DNA of 64,000 bases, taken from the NCBI GenBank assembly GCA_016861025.1, contig BOKO01000004.1:124001-188000 (forward strand), given 5' to 3'. Source of the DNA: Chloroflexota bacterium. Its GTDB lineage: Bacteria; Chloroflexota; Anaerolineae; Caldilineales; Caldilineaceae. The first letter of the stretch is position 1; each line of letters starts with the position of its first letter. Below the pieces are notes generated by a model. That model was not told the DNA's origin and ran no database searches. It saw only the letters and a program-made list of their open reading frames with translations. Both the position numbers and the translations under genes were made by a program. Below, piece by piece: positions 41,112 through 51,990 of this stretch.

Positions 41112-42665
41112 TTACGTCTGGTAATGAAGATCCAACCCGCTCTGGAGCAGGCCGATCAACAGCGGATTCTGGCGAATCGGCAACGTGCGAATGGTTTCAG
41201 CCATGAGTAATGCGCTGTTGCTCAGCTCTGGTTGGGCGTGAATTGCAAACCAGAGCGCCTGCACTCTCAGCGCAGAGGCCATGTTTCCCAGGAACTGCGA
41301 GCGCTGCGGCAACGCATCGATCTCGCGCAGAATGTAGCTAATTAAATTGTGCGCCTGCTCAAAAATGGCTGCGTTTTGGGCAGGCGTCACCAGCGTCCAG
41401 ACGCTGGCGGCCCATTGCACCCAGGCATACATCGCCGGATGAGCAACCAGTCGCTCAGACGCCTGGCTGAGCGACTGCATGTTCGGCTGTTCCAAGCCAG
41501 AATTGGCCGTGCTGGCAAAGATGTGTTGATATTCCGCGGGCAGCGCCGGGGCGGAAAATTGCCAGATGAGATCGTTGTAAAGCTTATACTCGCTGGGTAG
41601 GTCTGCCACTTCCGTCTGCTGCCAGTGCGCGCTCAATGTTTGCGCCAACAGCCAGCGTCCGATCTCGAAAGGCGCCTCGAGCATCGTGCTTTGAGGCGCG
41701 CCGTCGCTTTCAACCAACGTCAACTCTCCCACTGCACTGAACGTCGGCAGCTGGTTGAATTCCATGCTCTCGACCCCCGAGCAGTGTGCGACACCCTGAT
41801 TCAGGCTCAGCGTCAGAGCGAGTAGTACGCCATCGGCGCGGGCTGGCTGGCTGGGGGCGCGTATCAGCCAAAGATGAAAGTATCCACCAATGTCAGCGGG
41901 GCCGAGCAGCGCTCGCCAGCCTTCTGGCGGCGGCGGTTCATAGCGCCGTCCGGTGAACTGGAATTTGCGCAAGCTGCGTTGGGTCTGCTCGCTCAACGAC
42001 GGAGGTAATGTGAAGGAAAGTGTATGAAGCGCGCGCAGCGCTTGTTTGTTGTCGCTGGCGGCGAGCGCTGCCAGCCGTTCGAGTGCGGCGCGCGCCACCT
42101 GGCCGCGCTGATCCTGGGCGATGAGCCGCAGCATCTCCACCTGATCGTCGGCTGCAATCCGATCGAGCAGCTCCAACACCAAAAATGCAACATCGACGCC
42201 GTGCTCCTGCATCTGCGTCACATACTCGAGTTGCACATGTCGGTTGAGGCGTCCTTCTCTAATTGCCTCGAGCAAACTCTGCATGGCGAGTTCGTCGTTG
42301 CCGGCAAGATCGTCCATCAGGGCGGGCGATACACTTTCGCCGAGATAACGCTCCAGGATCAACTGTGCGCTCATTCGCTCGATGGGCAGTTTTTGCCGGT
42401 TGCCGACAACATCGCGTAGGGGGGCTGCGATAATCTGCGGTGGCAGCAGTGCACTAAGGTGGCCAAGTCCACCGCGCAATTGGCTGTTCATATCGCCAAG
42501 GTGGCGGAGCACCGCCGCCGCCAGCCACTCGGGCGGATATTTGCTGGCGAGGTCGCGCGCCTGCGCAATCAGCTCAGCCTCTGTGGTGGTTTGTCCCAGC
42601 GCAACGATGGCGTCTTCTATCTGGCGACGCGCTTGAAAACCTTGAATGATTCCTGAATCGCTCAT
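41112..42665 (-). CDS. Unknown helical-repeat protein
   Basis: A protein of about 517 residues with no signal peptide or membrane helix. Residues about 1-240 are helix pairs resembling HEAT-like repeats (for example LAAAVLRHLGDMNSQLRGG, VAFLVLELLDRIAADDQVEM). The C-terminal half has a beta-rich part (YFHLWLIRAPSQ, GVLLALTLSLNQG) and a helical end. I do not recognise the family. The ATG at 42665 has AAGG 8 bases away; a GTG at 42713 is in frame. It converges on the heme peroxidase gene, with 27 bases between the stops. Confidence 0.7.
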   Translation of the reverse strand: MSDSGIIQGFQARRQIEDAIVALGQTTTEAELIAQARDLASKYPPEWLAAAVLRHLGDMNSQLRGGLGHLSALLPPQIIAAPLRDVVGNRQKLPIERMSAQLILERYLGESVSPALMDDLAGNDELAMQSLLEAIREGRLNRHVQLEYVTQMQEHGVDVAFLVLELLDRIAADDQVEMLRLIAQDQRGQVARAALERLAALAASDNKQALRALHTLSFTLPPSLSEQTQRSLRKFQFTGRRYEPPPPEGWRALLGPADIGGYFHLWLIRAPSQPARADGVLLALTLSLNQGVAHCSGVESMEFNQLPTFSAVGELTLVESDGAPQSTMLEAPFEIGRWLLAQTLSAHWQQTEVADLPSEYKLYNDLIWQFSAPALPAEYQHIFASTANSGLEQPNMQSLSQASERLVAHPAMYAWVQWAASVWTLVTPAQNAAIFEQAHNLISYILREIDALPQRSQFLGNMASALRVQALWFAIHAQPELSNSALLMAETIRTLPIRQNPLLIGLLQSGLDLHYQT

Positions 42666-42832
42666 ATCAAAAACCTTATGGTTGCCTTCTGTCGCGCCAG
42701 GCGAACCTTGCACTCGCCCGAATCTTCAGCGCAGCGTCCGCCAAACTAAATTGGTGGTTTGATGGTACAATAGGAAAAAGCAATTTGACCAAAACGCTCA
42801 CAGCATCAAAACATAAGTGAAAGGAATCGATC

Positions 42833-43648
42833 ATGGCAAAGTCAAAATCGTCCAGCGCGCAGGATGCCAATCCGAAGGATAGAGCAAACGCAACGCGGGT
42901 GCCGTTGGCTGTGCAACTCTACACACTGCGCACCCTTCCGCTCAGCGCCGACGAGCTGTTAGGTGCAGTGGCTGCGGCAGGCTACGCTGGCGTAGAACTG
43001 GCTGGCAATCTCGGCCAGAGCGCTTCTTCGCTGCGTTCTCTGCTCGACAAACATGGTCTCAAGGCCGTCTCGGCGCATGTTCAGCTTCAGGCAATGGAGA
43101 GCGATTTGCCGGAGATCGTGCGCTTTCATAAGGAAATCGGCAACGACACCTTGATCGTTCCCTGGCTGCCGGAATCGGATCGATCGCCTACAGCAGCGGG
43201 CTGGAGCGCGTTGGGCGAGCGGTTGAATCGGCTGGGCAAACGCCTACGCGCCGCCAATATGCGACTGCTTTATCATAACCACGACTTTGAGATGGTGGTG
43301 CTCGACGGCAAACCGGCGATTTCGTGGCTGCTGGACGCAGCTTCGCCGGAGAATGTCGGCTTTGAGCCTGACCTGGCATGGATCGTTGCTGGTGGGCAGG
43401 ACGCCACAGCAATGCTGAAACAATATAGTGGCCGTGTACCGCGCGTCCATGCCAAAGATTTGGGTGATAATGAGGCGGAGCGCGGCCTCGCCGACGTAGG
43501 CAGCGGGCGTCTTGACTGGGATTCAATCCTGCCCGCAGTCGAAGCGGCGCAGACTGAGTGGCTGGTTGTCGAGCATGATCAACCCACCGATCCTATTGCC
43601 AGTATTCAGCGCAGCTACGCATTTCTTGCCGAGAGACTCAAGGCGTAA
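42833..43648 (+). CDS. Sugar phosphate isomerase/epimerase (xylose isomerase-like TIM barrel)
   Basis: 271 residues of the AP-endonuclease-2/xylose isomerase-like barrel. Typical strands are PLAVQLYTLRTLP, GYAGVELAGNLG, MRLLYHNHDFEM, VGFEPDLAWIVAGG, VPRVHAKDLG and EWLVVEHDQP. The E, D, H and E residues in these strands are the likely metal ligands. It may act on a sugar or inositol derivative; the substrate is not evident. The first 20 residues are polar and Ser/Lys rich. Start ATG has AAAGGAA upstream. Confidence 0.85.
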   Translation: MAKSKSSSAQDANPKDRANATRVPLAVQLYTLRTLPLSADELLGAVAAAGYAGVELAGNLGQSASSLRSLLDKHGLKAVSAHVQLQAMESDLPEIVRFHKEIGNDTLIVPWLPESDRSPTAAGWSALGERLNRLGKRLRAANMRLLYHNHDFEMVVLDGKPAISWLLDAASPENVGFEPDLAWIVAGGQDATAMLKQYSGRVPRVHAKDLGDNEAERGLADVGSGRLDWDSILPAVEAAQTEWLVVEHDQPTDPIASIQRSYAFLAERLKA

Positions 43649-43665
43649 CAGTAAAATTGAAGTTT

Positions 43666-43698
43666 TGGATTCCAGCCGGTTGTTTTGGCTGGAATCCA
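43666..43698 (+). terminator. 12-bp perfect hairpin after the isomerase gene
   Basis: TGGATTCCAGCC (43666-43677) and GGCTGGAATCCA (43687-43698) enclose a 9-base loop. It lies 17 bases after the stop and just before the next ribosome binding site, so it could attenuate read-through into 43718-44134. No T-run follows. Confidence 0.5.
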
Positions 43699-43717
43699 CC
43701 ATTCCAAAGGGGAAAAG

Positions 43718-44134
43718 ATGGCGCGCGTAGCAATGTTTGCCGGTCTAGTCTTTGATCAGACCGGTCAGGTCGCCGAAGTGACTCATGTTGGCGAGAACGC
43801 CTGTTATGTGGTCTATGAGGATGACTTCAAGCGCCACATTGATGCGGAGCTGGTCGATCGCCAGGTGCTGCGTTTTATGCGTCAGCAGGTTGAAAGCAAC
43901 CGTGACCTGGCGGTCGGTGCAATGTTGGATATGATGGGACGCGATGATCTCTTCACCAAAGTCGCCGTCGAATCGACAATCGATCGCATGGAAGAAGCAG
44001 TCGGTCAGCCGATCCCAGAGGATGCGCGTCAGTGGCTTGGCATGTTGGGTTTCAAGATTGTTATCGACGATCAGGGAATGGTGGTGGACATTCAAATGCC
44101 GGCAGGCGCTATTGACGACGAAGGTGGTGAGTGA
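43718..44134 (+). CDS. Small protein of unknown function
   Basis: 138 residues, acidic, no signal peptide or membrane helix. It opens with MARVAMFAGLVFDQTGQVAE, a beta-hairpin-like start, followed by helices (HIDAELVDRQVLRFMRQQVE) and an acidic end (IDDEGGE). I do not recognise the family. The start is set by GGGGAAAAG directly before the ATG at 43718. Confidence 0.65.
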   Translation: MARVAMFAGLVFDQTGQVAEVTHVGENACYVVYEDDFKRHIDAELVDRQVLRFMRQQVESNRDLAVGAMLDMMGRDDLFTKVAVESTIDRMEEAVGQPIPEDARQWLGMLGFKIVIDDQGMVVDIQMPAGAIDDEGGE

Positions 44135-44157
44135 CTCCGGTCGAATAGGAATTTGCA

Positions 44158-44709
44158 CTATGTTTCCAGGGTCAGCAGCGCCATCGCCACACACGCCGCC
44201 CAGGGAAGCACCTTGAATTCTCCCGCACGCAGCGCCTGCTCAACCTCGTTGCGACTCAGCAACAACAATTCTTGCTCCTCGAGATCGTCAGCATCGATCG
44301 GCTGGCGCCACTCTGCGCCGGTCGCCAGAAAAAAGTGCGCCGCGCCGGCGCCGCGGTTGGCGTCTACTACATAGCTGCCCAACGCACGCCAGGTCTCGGC
44401 GACATAACCTGTTTCCTCCAACATCTCGCGCTGCGCGGCAATTAGCGGGTCCTCGCCAGGCTCGATGTAACCGCCGACAATGCCGAGCGTCAATCCATCC
44501 ACCGCATATTTGGGTTGACGAAAGCAAAGAAACTCGCCAGCTTTTGTGACAGCGACGACGTTGATAAAGTCGGGTGTGATCACCCAACCCCAATCCTCCA
44601 CAATTTTTCCGTCGGGAAACGCCACGGTGTGGCTTTCGACGCTCAAAAAGCGACCGTCCCCCACGGTCAGCAGCGGGCGACGATCCAGTGTACGCAGCAG
44701 TTTCATCAT
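44158..44709 (-). CDS. NUDIX hydrolase
   Basis: 183 residues. The Nudix box at residues 80-102 matches GX5EX7REUXEEXGU exactly (G80, E86, R94-E95, E98-E99, G101). The family hydrolyses nucleoside diphosphate-linked compounds such as ADP-ribose, NADH or capped RNA ends; the layout is closest to ADP-ribose pyrophosphatase-like members. Its ATG overlaps the stop of the NYN gene by 4 bases (44706-44709), so the two are translationally coupled. Confidence 0.92.
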   Translation of the reverse strand: MMKLLRTLDRRPLLTVGDGRFLSVESHTVAFPDGKIVEDWGWVITPDFINVVAVTKAGEFLCFRQPKYAVDGLTLGIVGGYIEPGEDPLIAAQREMLEETGYVAETWRALGSYVVDANRGAGAAHFFLATGAEWRQPIDADDLEEQELLLLSRNEVEQALRAGEFKVLPWAACVAMALLTLET

Positions 44710-46727
44710 TGCATCAACATCTGTTCGAGCGTGTCAGCCACCTGCGCATACATCGGCGATTCGCCGCGGTTGAGCCGGATCTGGCTGGCGACGCGACGCA
44801 CCAGGCCCGGATTGACCTCGGCGAGTGCATTGCTCATGACATACCAGAGGCTGCACAGTTCTTGCACTTCATGGGTGGCAGCGCGCACAGCGATCTCGGC
44901 AGGCGTCGTCGCATTGAGCGACGGGTTGCCGGCGTTCAGCCCCAACTCGCGCCAGGCGTTGACCCAGTAGTACGAAAGCATCGGGTTAATCAACCCGCGC
45001 ATTCGGCTCCACAGGGGATCGTCCTCCTGCACCAGGAAGAAGAAGGCAAGATAGTAAGGCCGCGAGTGCGCGTAGTCACGGTGAATTTGCGACAGTTCGC
45101 CCGCGCGCACCGATGCATAAGAAGCCATGTACCAGCGCAGGTCTTCGAGTGTGGCGCCGGGTTCACCCGCTTCGACAGCGTCCCACTGCAGGCGGCAAGC
45201 CATCAGGTAGCTGCGCGCCGACGCTGCGAAGTCCTGCGAACGCTGGAGCATGGCAGTCTTTGCCAGCGAGCGCGCCTTGTCGATGCCGCGCTGCATGTTT
45301 TCGGGAAGCTGCACGTTCTCGATGTCATAGATGATCGGCTGCAGAGCCGGCTCGTCGGCGAAGGGAATGGAGCTGTGGCCCGGCAGCACGTAGCGACCCT
45401 CCGACTCGACCACCAGCCCGCGTTGCTGCAAATCTTCGAGCAAACTATCGATATATTCAGTGTGCTCGCTGTCGTTGAGTAAAATTTGAGCCAGCTCGGT
45501 CTTGTCGATCTCCAAACCGGCGTTGGTGACTGCATAGACAAAGCCCGACTCGGCGCGCCGGACAAACGCAGCTTCGCTGTCGATCTCAGGGTCGAGCCAG
45601 ACTGGCACATGCACCGAAGCGACCTGATCGCGATAGTCGAAAGCGCGCTGTCGAAAGCCCATCTGCCAGATCTGACGCAAGGTGGTCTTACTGCGGATCA
45701 GCCCTTGCGTCTCGTAACGCTCACACAATTCGTCAAGCAGATCGTCGGTGGTGCGCTCGCCGGGGCGTTCGCTCAATTCACGATAGATGTCGCGCAACAC
45801 ATCGCGGCGTGTTGCAAAATCCACCGAGGTCATCTTGAGGCGCGTGAAAATCTGATTGTACTGTTGGCGCAGCGATAGCTTTGCAGATGGCGTCAGATCG
45901 GTGGTTGATGTGGCGGAGACTGCGCCGGTCGAGACAAGATGCTGACCATTGGTGATGTTGGTTGCATCCCACGGCGTCATCTCCCATTCCGGCGTCGGGC
46001 TGAATTCGCGCGGCGCCACGTAGATTTGATGATCCTTGACGAAAAGCGTCAAGATGTCGGTGTTTTGTTCCAGCCAGTTCTTGAATTGTGTGTGTCCGAC
46101 CGTCGCTTCGCTGAAGGAGCTGTCGAGCAGCAACATCGTTTGTTTGAGTTTGGCGGCCAGCACCGGCAGTTCGTTGCGCTGAGCATGGATGCGTAGCGCT
46201 TTGATCAGCAATTGTCGCGCCCCCTCCATTTCAGAACGCGATGGTTCGACCAGCACATCGTCGCCGACCAGCTCGCCCAGGGCCGTCTCCAGATAGACGA
46301 ACTCATCGCACGCGCGCACAAGCAGTGGGTGCGTCACCTCGCGTGGCCCAATGCCAAGCGTGTACTTGCCATATTCGCGCAGCTTGGTCATCAGCGGTCC
46401 AAAGTCGCTGTCGCCGGAGACGATCACGAAGGTGTCGATTTGTGAACGCTGAATTGCCGTTTCCAGCGCGTCGAGCGCCATGCGGATGTCGGCGCGGTTC
46501 TTGCCGGCGCGGATGCTGAAAATCTGCACCAGATCGACGGCGTTATTCATCAAGTCTTCACGATAACGCGAGAAGCGGCTCCAGTCGCCATAGGCGCGCA
46601 TGATGGCGATTGAGCCGCGATTTTCGAGGTATTCCATCAGAGGAGTCAGCTCGAAATCGAGGAATTCTTGCTCTGCCCATAGAGCAATGTTTTCAAAATC
46701 CATAAATACAGCTAACTGGTTACTCAT
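44706..46727 (-). CDS. NYN (PIN-like RNase) domain protein with LOTUS/OST-HTH domain
   Basis: A protein of about 673 residues. The N-terminal NYN/LabA-DUF88 domain (about 1-160) shows LAVFMDFENIALWAE, ADIRMALDALE and VIVSGDSDFGPLM, which supply the acidic metal-binding residues of PIN-like nucleases. An OST-HTH/LOTUS-like winged helix follows (about 170-250, ARQLLIKALRIHAQRNELPV to ILTLFVKDHQIYVAP), a domain linked to RNA binding. The last 400 residues are helical and unknown. The ATG at 46727 has AAAGGAG at good spacing; an upstream in-frame start at 46793 is less likely. It is coupled to a NUDIX gene. Confidence 0.87.
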   Translation of the reverse strand: MSNQLAVFMDFENIALWAEQEFLDFELTPLMEYLENRGSIAIMRAYGDWSRFSRYREDLMNNAVDLVQIFSIRAGKNRADIRMALDALETAIQRSQIDTFVIVSGDSDFGPLMTKLREYGKYTLGIGPREVTHPLLVRACDEFVYLETALGELVGDDVLVEPSRSEMEGARQLLIKALRIHAQRNELPVLAAKLKQTMLLLDSSFSEATVGHTQFKNWLEQNTDILTLFVKDHQIYVAPREFSPTPEWEMTPWDATNITNGQHLVSTGAVSATSTTDLTPSAKLSLRQQYNQIFTRLKMTSVDFATRRDVLRDIYRELSERPGERTTDDLLDELCERYETQGLIRSKTTLRQIWQMGFRQRAFDYRDQVASVHVPVWLDPEIDSEAAFVRRAESGFVYAVTNAGLEIDKTELAQILLNDSEHTEYIDSLLEDLQQRGLVVESEGRYVLPGHSSIPFADEPALQPIIYDIENVQLPENMQRGIDKARSLAKTAMLQRSQDFAASARSYLMACRLQWDAVEAGEPGATLEDLRWYMASYASVRAGELSQIHRDYAHSRPYYLAFFFLVQEDDPLWSRMRGLINPMLSYYWVNAWRELGLNAGNPSLNATTPAEIAVRAATHEVQELCSLWYVMSNALAEVNPGLVRRVASQIRLNRGESPMYAQVADTLEQMLMQ

Positions 46728-46883
46728 TAGAGTCTCCTTTGATTTCTTGACGGCTGAAGCAACACTTTTGGATGTTGCGTGTACGATGCACACGCATTTT
46801 GCACTATTGTATCATATTCACCGCCAGGCGCGTCGGTTGTAAAGTCTGTGTTGAAGTGTAATTCGAGTCGGGGCGCCTGTCGC

Positions 46884-46905
46884 AGGTCATCGCCTCCGGC
46901 GTGGC
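46884..46905 (+). repeat. Dispersed palindromic repeat, copy 1
   Basis: Matches GTCATCGCCTCCGGCGTGAC preceded by AG, with one change (GGC instead of GAC at the end). Three more copies lie at 54652-54754. Confidence 0.65.
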
Positions 46906-47000
46906 ATAGCACTGTAGTAGGATTGCGGCGGGTTCTATTCGGCGCCGGTGGAAGCGTCGTTGCCGGTGCGATATTCAAACAAATCGCTAATGAAAACCCA

Positions 47001-47029
47001 ATGACATACTGACATAGATTCGCTACACT
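47001..47029 (+). promoter_or_regulatory. Candidate sigma-70-type promoter of dnaK
   Basis: ATGACA (47001-47006, 5/6 match to TTGACA) and TACACT (47024-47029, 4/6 match to TATAAT) with 17 bases between. It lies about 100 bases before the dnaK ATG. Confidence 0.4.
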
Positions 47030-47130
47030 GTAGACATCGAATGTGGGCAACCTGGAAAGCGATTAAAGCCCGCAAAGAAAATTTTAGATTTAGGGTAAAA
47101 CACCCAATACGCGGGGAGGCATAGCAAATC

Positions 47131-49032
<1,902 letters not shown>

Positions 49033-49101
49033 CCTGTGTGCGAGCAAGGTGAAAAGCCGTTGTTCTGACGAGCAGCGGCGATAATTGTGAAAGATGCCAT
49101 C

Positions 49102-49132
49102 AGAGCGGGCGGGGAATTTCCTCGCCCGTTCT
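49102..49132 (+). terminator. Hairpin between dnaK and grpE
   Basis: A near-continuous 14-bp RNA stem with two G-U pairs and a minimal loop, from AGAGCGGGCGGGGA to the matching CTCGCCCGTTCT arm. It sits 28 bases before grpE, so it could reduce read-through or stabilise the dnaK part of the mRNA. No long T-run. Confidence 0.45.
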
Positions 49133-49159
49133 GTTAGAGCACGATAGGAGAGGGTAATA

Positions 49160-49927
49160 ATGGCATATTTTGAGCCGTATGACAGCCGGTCGCGTCGTAG
49201 ACAATCTGGCGTTGTTGTCAGCCCGGCTGAACTGCAAAAAATGCAGCAAATGGCGGAAGCGCTCCGCGAGATCGGTGCACGGCTGGAACAGGAAATTGAA
49301 AAGAATCAGCGGCTGGAAGCAGAAATCGCCCGGCTGAACAAGGAGCTTGAGCACAAAGCGCAGGTGCTTGACATCAAGGATGAGGCGCTGCGCAAGCAGA
49401 GCGAACATCAAAAGCAGCTTGAGGCGGAACTGCTCTTCGTGCGCGCGGCGTTGGCAGAACATGAGAAAGCCGCCAAACCCGAAGATGCATCCTGGCAAGA
49501 TCGCTATTTGCGTTTGCAGGCGGATGTCGATAACCTGCGTAAACGACTGGAGCAGCGTTCGATTGCAGAGACTGCCGAAAATCGCCGTCAGATTTTGGCT
49601 GATATGTTGCCGCTCGCCGATCATCTCGATCTGGCGCTGCAGCACCAGCCACAGACGGACGATCCACAGGTGCGCAACTTTATCGGCAACATCGAGGCCA
49701 CGCGGCGCGCCTTCCTGGAGACGCTGCGGCGTTATGGCGTCGAGCGCATCGAACCGCTCAATCAACCGTTCGACCCGACGCAACACGAAGCCATCGGGGC
49801 GGCGCCCTCGGAGAACGCGCCAGCCGAGCATGTAGCGACCGTGGTGCAGGCAGGCTATCGCGAGGGCGAACGCGTACTGCGCCCGGCGCGCGTGCTTGTC
49901 AGTACGGGATCGGCGAGGTCAACATAG
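49160..49927 (+). CDS. grpE: Nucleotide exchange factor GrpE
   Basis: 255 residues. A long coiled coil (about 20-110, rich in Leu/Glu/Lys/Gln) leads into the GrpE core: WQDRYLRLQADVDNLRKRLE, then LPLADHLDLALQH and the C-terminal beta part GVERIEPLNQPFDPTQHEAI. It releases ADP from DnaK. It is longer than the usual 180-200 residues because of the extended N-terminal coiled coil. Start ATG has AGGAGAGGG upstream. The next gene starts 12 bases after its stop. Confidence 0.93.
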   Translation: MAYFEPYDSRSRRRQSGVVVSPAELQKMQQMAEALREIGARLEQEIEKNQRLEAEIARLNKELEHKAQVLDIKDEALRKQSEHQKQLEAELLFVRAALAEHEKAAKPEDASWQDRYLRLQADVDNLRKRLEQRSIAETAENRRQILADMLPLADHLDLALQHQPQTDDPQVRNFIGNIEATRRAFLETLRRYGVERIEPLNQPFDPTQHEAIGAAPSENAPAEHVATVVQAGYREGERVLRPARVLVSTGSARST

Positions 49928-49939
49928 GGGGTGTAGCCA

Positions 49940-50902
49940 ATGGATGTGAAGGATTATTATCAGACGCTCGGCGTCCCGCGCAACGCCGACGAGAAAGAAA
50001 TCAAAAAGGCGTATCGCAAGCTGGCGCAGAAATATCACCCGGACAAGAACCCGGGCGACAAGACCGCGGAGCAGCGCTTCAAAGAGATCAACGAAGCCTA
50101 CACCGTGCTCTCCGACCCCGACAAGCGCGCCAAGTATGATCGCTTCGGCGCCCAGTGGGAGCAGTACGCGCGCGCCGGCGGTCGCCCCGAGGATTTCGAT
50201 TGGGGTGCATGGGGCGGCGCGCCTGGACAAGGCGGAACCTACACGCGCACCATCACGCCGGAAGAGTTCGAGCAGATGTTCGGCGGCGGCGGTATGGGCG
50301 GTTTCTCTAGCTTTTTCGACGCGCTCTTTGGCGGGCATGGCGCAGCGCGCAGCGGACGGCGCGCCGCCGGATTTGATTTCAGCAGCATGGGCGGCATGAA
50401 CGCGCCCCCACAAGTCACAGAGACGACCATCCAGGTGACATTGGATGAAGCCTTTCATGGCGCGTCGCGCACCCTGGAACGCAGCGACGGCACGCGGCTC
50501 GAAGTCAACATCCCGCGCGGCGTACAGACCGGCTCGAAAGTGCGGATGCGCGGCGCCGCCGGTCAGGGAGACATTGTGCTCAACATCGAGGTGCTGCCCG
50601 ACCCGCGCTACACACGCGAAGGCGACAACCTGCGCGCTGAGATTCCGGTCGATCTCTACACGGCGGTCTTAGGTGGTGAGGTGGAGGTGCAGGCGCCGGA
50701 CAAGACGGTGGCGTTGCGCATCCCCCCAGGCACACAAAACGGAAAGGTGTTCCGGCTGCGTGGATTGGGTATGCCACACCTGAAAAAGCCAGATCAACGC
50801 GGCGACCTGCTGGCTGTCGTCAATGTGCAGTTGCCAACGCATCTGAGTGAGCGCGAAAAGCAACTCTTCATGGAATTGCAACAATTGCATCGACGACGCT
50901 AA
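49940..50902 (+). CDS. DnaJ-class co-chaperone without zinc fingers (CbpA type)
   Basis: 320 residues. The J domain has HPD at 33-35 in KYHPDKNPGD, needed to stimulate DnaK ATPase. A Gly/Phe-rich linker (about 80-150, MFGGGGMGGFSSFF) leads to the two C-terminal substrate-binding barrels (VTETTIQVTLDEAFHGASRT, VNIPRGVQTGSKVRMRG, VALRIPPGTQNGKVFRLRG). The four CxxCxGxG zinc motifs of true DnaJ are absent, so this is a CbpA-type protein. GGGG lies 8 bases upstream of the ATG. Confidence 0.92.
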   Translation: MDVKDYYQTLGVPRNADEKEIKKAYRKLAQKYHPDKNPGDKTAEQRFKEINEAYTVLSDPDKRAKYDRFGAQWEQYARAGGRPEDFDWGAWGGAPGQGGTYTRTITPEEFEQMFGGGGMGGFSSFFDALFGGHGAARSGRRAAGFDFSSMGGMNAPPQVTETTIQVTLDEAFHGASRTLERSDGTRLEVNIPRGVQTGSKVRMRGAAGQGDIVLNIEVLPDPRYTREGDNLRAEIPVDLYTAVLGGEVEVQAPDKTVALRIPPGTQNGKVFRLRGLGMPHLKKPDQRGDLLAVVNVQLPTHLSEREKQLFMELQQLHRRR

Positions 50903-51003
50903 GAGGAGCAAAACAGCACCTTTTTTATCTCCTATTTCACCCTTCGCGTCAGTCGGCTGGTATAATCGCGCGGATTCGACTTGCTTTTACACACCACACT
51001 ATC

Positions 51004-51040
51004 AGAGGTGACGGTCGCTTCGACAGCGACCGCCTCCTCT
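51004..51040 (+). other. Hairpin in the leader of the GNAT gene
   Basis: CGGTCGCT (51012-51019) pairs with AGCGACCG (51025-51032), extended by AGAGG and CCTCT outside. It could end the upstream chaperone transcript or lie in the 5' leader of the acetyltransferase gene. Confidence 0.4.
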
Positions 51041-51068
51041 GGCAAATAGAAGGGACTGGGCCGCTGAT

Positions 51069-51938
51069 ATGTCGATCACCCGTATGACTCCGGATGATTT
51101 TGGCGATGTGGCGCGCCTGATCGAGACGCAGAACCTCAATCCAGAGACTCAATGTCTGCACAGCGGCGAACATGCCGATGAAATCGAGGCCGTTTTTCGC
51201 AAACAGCCTTCTATGCACTTTGTTGTGATGCGCAGCGCAGGTGTGCTTGTCGGCGCTTTGGGATGCGAGGTGGAAGATGGCCGCGGCTATTTACAGGGGC
51301 CGTTCGTCGACGGTGTCGCGTTTGCACCGGCGGCAAATGATCTGTGGCAGGAGCTACAGGCGCAGTTGCCGGCAGTTGTACGTTGGGATGCGTTTCTAAA
51401 TGTGCGCAACGAACGCGGCGGCGCCTTCTATCTTGAACACGGCTTCCGGCGCGGACAGGGTGCGCAGGTCTATGTGATGCCAGCCGCCGCGTTGCAGCCG
51501 CTCGATGGTGAGCCGGCGCAGCGCTTCACCCCTGGTTGCGCTGCTGGCGTGCGCGCGCTGCACGAACTTGCTTTTGCCGATAGCCCCGTCTCGCTTGACG
51601 AGTTCATGACGATGGACGACGCAAGCCGCTGTCTGTTTGTATGCACCGAGGGCAATCGCTGTGTTGGTTACGTCGCCGCCTCGATCAATGATAGCCCGCG
51701 CGAAGGCTACATTGATCTCCTGGCGGTCGATGCCTCGGTGCGCAACCGCGGCTACGGGCGCCGGCTGCTGCTCACCGCCGCACATTGGCTCATTCGCGAA
51801 TGTGGGATGCCGCAGGTCGGTCTCACTGTGCGCGATATGCGCGCCGATGCGCGCCGCCTTTATCAGCGCTCCGGCTTCGAGTTGCTCTACACGGGCGTCG
51901 GCTACTCGCGCGAGATCAACGCTAATAAACGAAGCTGA
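51069..51938 (+). CDS. GNAT-family N-acetyltransferase (two GNAT-like halves)
   Basis: 289 residues. The C-terminal half (about 155-289) has the acetyl-CoA motif IDLLAVDASVRNRGYGRRLL followed by LYQRSGFELLYTG. The N-terminal half (about 1-140, MSITRMTPDDFGDVARLIET, YLEHGFRRG) looks like a degenerate second GNAT fold. Substrate unknown. It lies between the dnaK cluster and clpB on the same strand. Confidence 0.88.
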   Translation: MSITRMTPDDFGDVARLIETQNLNPETQCLHSGEHADEIEAVFRKQPSMHFVVMRSAGVLVGALGCEVEDGRGYLQGPFVDGVAFAPAANDLWQELQAQLPAVVRWDAFLNVRNERGGAFYLEHGFRRGQGAQVYVMPAAALQPLDGEPAQRFTPGCAAGVRALHELAFADSPVSLDEFMTMDDASRCLFVCTEGNRCVGYVAASINDSPREGYIDLLAVDASVRNRGYGRRLLLTAAHWLIRECGMPQVGLTVRDMRADARRLYQRSGFELLYTGVGYSREINANKRS

Positions 51939-51990
51939 CGAGAACGGAAACAAAACGCTTACACTCCGCCAACGCGATTCATACACCCTC

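Larger units (their letters stand above)
46728..47130. other. Divergent intergenic region upstream of dnaK
   Basis: About 400 bases between the NYN gene (minus) and dnaK (plus). It contains two small adjacent hairpins near the NYN start (46759-46778 and 46777-46795), one copy of the palindromic repeat (46884-46905) and a candidate dnaK promoter (47001-47029). No CIRCE element (TTAGCACTC-N9-GAGTGCTAA) is visible. Confidence 0.6.

Noticed and set aside
46728..47130. CIRCE heat-shock operator upstream of dnaK
   Set aside because: I looked for TTAGCACTC-N9-GAGTGCTAA and partial matches here and upstream of clpB and hsp20; none is visible.
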